From contig DADI01000023.1 in assembly GCA_002494975.1 (NCBI GenBank), positions 1 to 25,905 of the forward strand: 25,905 nt of DNA, read 5' to 3'. The DNA comes from Euryarchaeota archaeon UBA556 (GTDB lineage Archaea > Thermoplasmatota > Poseidoniia > Poseidoniales > Thalassarchaeaceae). Shown here piece after piece: positions 23,649-25,905 of this stretch. Position numbers and translations under genes: made by a program. The notes under the pieces are model-generated. The model saw nothing but the letters and a program-made list of their open reading frames with translations. It was not told where the DNA came from and made no database searches. The number at the start of each line of letters is the position of its first letter. Position 1 is the stretch's first letter.

Positions 23649-25196
23649 ATGACCATGCAGGATGAAGATGCCTCACTGATAAGACATCTTTTGCCTATGA
23701 TTTCAATATACTTTTTCTATATGTTAGGACTTCCAATTTGGGGGGTTATTGTCATGATAACCTGGTATTCGGTACTTATTTACTTAGAAAATAAAGGCAA
23801 ACTTGACGAATGGAATGCAACTAGAATGCTTGGATTCATATTAATGGTTAGAACGAATAAAGGCAGGGTTGTCCTCGATAAGATATCTAAATATAGGCGT
23901 TTTTGGATATCTTTTGGTGAGTTTTCAATATGGCTATGTTTCCTTGTCATGTTTGGAGTCATGTTTCTACTTATTTCAAGTGCAATACTGACTGCAATGT
24001 CACCTCCTGAAGAATCAATTCCAACAAAAGACTTGTTGCTAATACCAGGAGTCACAAGTTTCGTTCCATTATGGTGGCCAGGTATCGCTTTGGTAATTGC
24101 ATTAGTCATTCATGAATATGGCCATGCAATACAGGCAAGAGTACATGGAATGAGGGCTAAAAGTTTCGGGTTACTTTTACTTGGACCTCTACCAATGGGT
24201 GCATTTTTTGAGCCTGAAATACAAGAAATGACAAGAGCACCCAGAAGAGAAAGATTACGGATATATGCAGCTGCTCCTTCAATAAATATAGTCGCAACAT
24301 ATTTTGTAATTATACTCCTTTCAGTAACCGCATCAGGATTTGTAGCTAAAGATCCTGGTATGCACGCTCAGGCAATAGTTGTAGGTAGTGGGGCAGAAGA
24401 AGCTGGCCTAGAGCCGTATGAGATTATTACACACATAGATGGCATTTGGGTTCCAGACTATGATACTTTCAAAGAAATTATGGAATCAAAATCATCAGGA
24501 GATACAATTCAATTGTCTGTATTATCTCGGGAAAATGAATCTGGAGAAAGAGACTCAAGAAGAATTTCGGTAACATTAACAGATCAATTAGATTATTATC
24601 TTGAGCAAGGGATTCCAAGTTACTTTGAAAATACCTGTAGTGAAAGCGATGATTGTCTTCAGAAATATATTGATTTCCTTGGAAAAAATGGAATTGAGGG
24701 AGGAAATGCATTCCTTGGAGTTAGTGGGTTTTCTTCAGGTACTGGCGCAGTAGAAAGATACGAATTATCATCGACTGAGGAATTACATCCAGCATTAAGA
24801 GCTCTGCTCTTCGCAATAAAGCCGTTAGAAATGATGGGGACACCTATACAACTAGATGGGCATACAATTCCTTTAGATGAAAGAAATCTATTAGAAGCGG
24901 GTGACGGATTAATTACATCTACTATCGGAACTCAAGGGCTGTTAGCTGTTTTTGATTTTCTATTCTGGTTCATATGGATTAACTTCATACTTGGATTTGC
25001 TAATCTTATACCTATGATTCCATTTGATGGAGGTCAAATTGCAAGAGATAGTACTCATTCGGCTATATCATTTTTGAGAAAAGATATGAATCCACTAAAA
25101 GTAGAATCATTAGCAAATAGGATTAGTGGTTTTAGTAGTATTATTATGCTAATTATTGTTTTATTGCCTATATTACTTGCTAATGCATTGAATTAA
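23649..25196 (+). CDS. M50 (site-2 protease-like) membrane metalloprotease with PDZ domain
   Basis: Family M50 proteases cut proteins within or near the membrane, for example anti-sigma factors or signal-peptide remnants. From the ATG at 23649 the protein is 515 residues. It has several N-terminal helices (about 18-45 and 90-117), the zinc motif HEYGH (155-159) within a hydrophobic segment, and a PDZ domain (about 234-308, beginning near AQAIVVGSGAEEAGLEPYE). A second soluble insert with Cys pairs follows, then the C-terminal motif NLIPMIPFDGG, in which Asp completes the zinc site. The catalytic set is complete. A GTG at 23643 and an ATG at 23655 are alternative starts; none has a clear ribosome site, though GGA lies upstream. 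The signal peptidase gene ends one base after this gene's stop on the other strand. Confidence 0.92.
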   Translation: MTMQDEDASLIRHLLPMISIYFFYMLGLPIWGVIVMITWYSVLIYLENKGKLDEWNATRMLGFILMVRTNKGRVVLDKISKYRRFWISFGEFSIWLCFLVMFGVMFLLISSAILTAMSPPEESIPTKDLLLIPGVTSFVPLWWPGIALVIALVIHEYGHAIQARVHGMRAKSFGLLLLGPLPMGAFFEPEIQEMTRAPRRERLRIYAAAPSINIVATYFVIILLSVTASGFVAKDPGMHAQAIVVGSGAEEAGLEPYEIITHIDGIWVPDYDTFKEIMESKSSGDTIQLSVLSRENESGERDSRRISVTLTDQLDYYLEQGIPSYFENTCSESDDCLQKYIDFLGKNGIEGGNAFLGVSGFSSGTGAVERYELSSTEELHPALRALLFAIKPLEMMGTPIQLDGHTIPLDERNLLEAGDGLITSTIGTQGLLAVFDFLFWFIWINFILGFANLIPMIPFDGGQIARDSTHSAISFLRKDMNPLKVESLANRISGFSSIIMLIIVLLPILLANALN

Positions 25197-25197
25197 C

Positions 25198-25905
25198 TTA
25201 CTCTTCTTCTTCATTATTTGAATAGAAATATAAGTCAAAAACCATTGGCACTATTACTACTATTGCTATCAGTGAAAGAAGATTATTCCATGTTTGCCCG
25301 GATACGAAGCTAGATGTCCCAGAGAAAAATAATTTAATTGCGCCAACCCATGGTATCTCTGATGATGCTACTCCTATTATCCAATCACCTCTAACCGCTG
25401 TAACAGGATTGCCATTTTCATCTTTTAATCCACGGCTGCGAATATAATCATCCTCAGCATCAGGGCTCGTAGCACGGAGTTGATCAATAGTACATCCATT
25501 TGTTGATGGATTATCACCTGTCGTCAGATAACCTTCATGATTAGGAACCCAGCGATTAATGGTTAAGTTCCCGTGTGGTGTGCATGAATAATCAATAGTA
25601 AGATTTATTTCATTTACATTCACTAAATTTGTACCAGGAACATTCCAAGTTAAAATGCATATATTTTCTAATTTATCAAGAACGCCTTCTGAACAGTTGC
25701 CGCCAATAGGAACTTCTGTATGATTAGCTTCTGCTTTTAGCAAAACACGATGAATTACAGGAGTATCGCTACCACCATTTTTCTGATAAATTATAACATC
25801 CCCAAACATCCCATGTTTCTCATAACCATAATTTTCGTCATTGACATTAGAGGCTTCTACAAAGGTGATAATCTCGGTTCGATCAGGATTCATTACCAAT
25901 ATTAA
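25198..25905 (-). CDS. Signal peptidase I, S26B type (N-terminus outside window)
   Basis: Signal peptidase I removes signal peptides from exported proteins. Only the C-terminal 236 codons are present. The frame is open to the right edge, so the start lies outside. Visible family blocks are GDVIIYQKNGG followed by TPVIHRVLL, in which His takes the general-base place of Lys as in archaeal and eukaryotic S26B enzymes, then GYLTTGDNPSTNGCTIDQ and VRGDWIIGVASSEIPWVGAIKLFF. A C-terminal hydrophobic helix (about 206-227 of the visible part) follows, ending in an acidic tail. The catalytic serine motif (SxSM type) is not visible: the stretch where it might lie reads VEASNVNDENYG. It may sit upstream of the edge. 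The M50 protease ends one base away, convergent. A loop of about 60 residues after HRV is longer than in short homologues. Confidence 0.87.
   Translation of the reverse strand, partial: LILVMNPDRTEIITFVEASNVNDENYGYEKHGMFGDVIIYQKNGGSDTPVIHRVLLKAEANHTEVPIGGNCSEGVLDKLENICILTWNVPGTNLVNVNEINLTIDYSCTPHGNLTINRWVPNHEGYLTTGDNPSTNGCTIDQLRATSPDAEDDYIRSRGLKDENGNPVTAVRGDWIIGVASSEIPWVGAIKLFFSGTSSFVSGQTWNNLLSLIAIVVIVPMVFDLYFYSNNEEEE

Noticed and set aside
1..25905. CRISPR arrays, insertion sequences, phage or defence islands
   Set aside because: No spaced direct repeats, terminal inverted repeats, transposase, integrase or restriction-type motifs were seen on either strand.

Overview
This AT-rich window comes from an archaeon, most likely a planktonic marine euryarchaeon of the Poseidoniales (Marine Group II) or a close relative. 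A hand count over 23101-23340 gives 88 G+C in 240 bases, about 37%. The evidence is the mix of genes. Archaeal types include a CDC48/VAT AAA ATPase, aspartate carbamoyltransferase with a regulatory chain (pyrBI), the NcsA/TtuA tRNA thiolase, a Hjc-like Holliday junction resolvase, the chromosomal protein MC1 and a signal peptidase of the archaeal/eukaryotic class. Bacterial-looking genes sit beside them: a threonyl-tRNA synthetase end, TrhO, and a succinate dehydrogenase resembling the actinobacterial Sdh1 type. The lineage is inferred from gene content; no marker phylogeny was possible.

Layout. 1-1488 (+): the 3' end of thrS, then trhO. 6385-1489 (-): a three-gene run of a HddA-like sugar kinase, a large sequon-rich surface protein and a membrane coiled-coil protein. 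6481-7878 (+): pyrB and pyrI, meeting ncsA (-) end to end. 8964-9200 (+): a tiny two-helix membrane protein. 13301-9201 (-): a DUF4350-like membrane protein, a DUF58 protein and a polytopic membrane protein, with overlapping or close junctions. 15874-13390 (-): cdc48 and a PRC-barrel protein. 16015-17643 (+): an aldehyde dehydrogenase, meeting a 46-residue zinc-ribbon gene (17780-17640, -) that is short enough to be overlooked. 17870-21272 (+): sdhC-sdhA-sdhB, ended by a hairpin. 21603-21340 (-): MC1. 22026-21721 (-) and 22053-22694 (+): a stand-alone Lrp-type effector domain and a macro-domain protein, firing apart from almost the same point. 22792-23436 (+): the Hjc-like gene, overlapped at its 3' end by a small coiled-coil gene on the other strand. 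23649-25196 (+): an M50 membrane protease. 25905-25198 (-): a signal peptidase cut by the window edge.

Functionally this is mostly a housekeeping region: translation and tRNA modification, pyrimidine synthesis, proteolysis, respiration and chromatin. Two cell-envelope operons are poorly characterised. There is no CRISPR array, transposase, tRNA, rRNA or phage-like block, and no gene-free stretch longer than about 140 bases. The most notable points are the probable Sdh1-type complex, the interleaved leaderless promoters at 22020-22060, the unlisted zinc-ribbon gene, MC1 with its raised G+C, and the very tight convergent gene ends.
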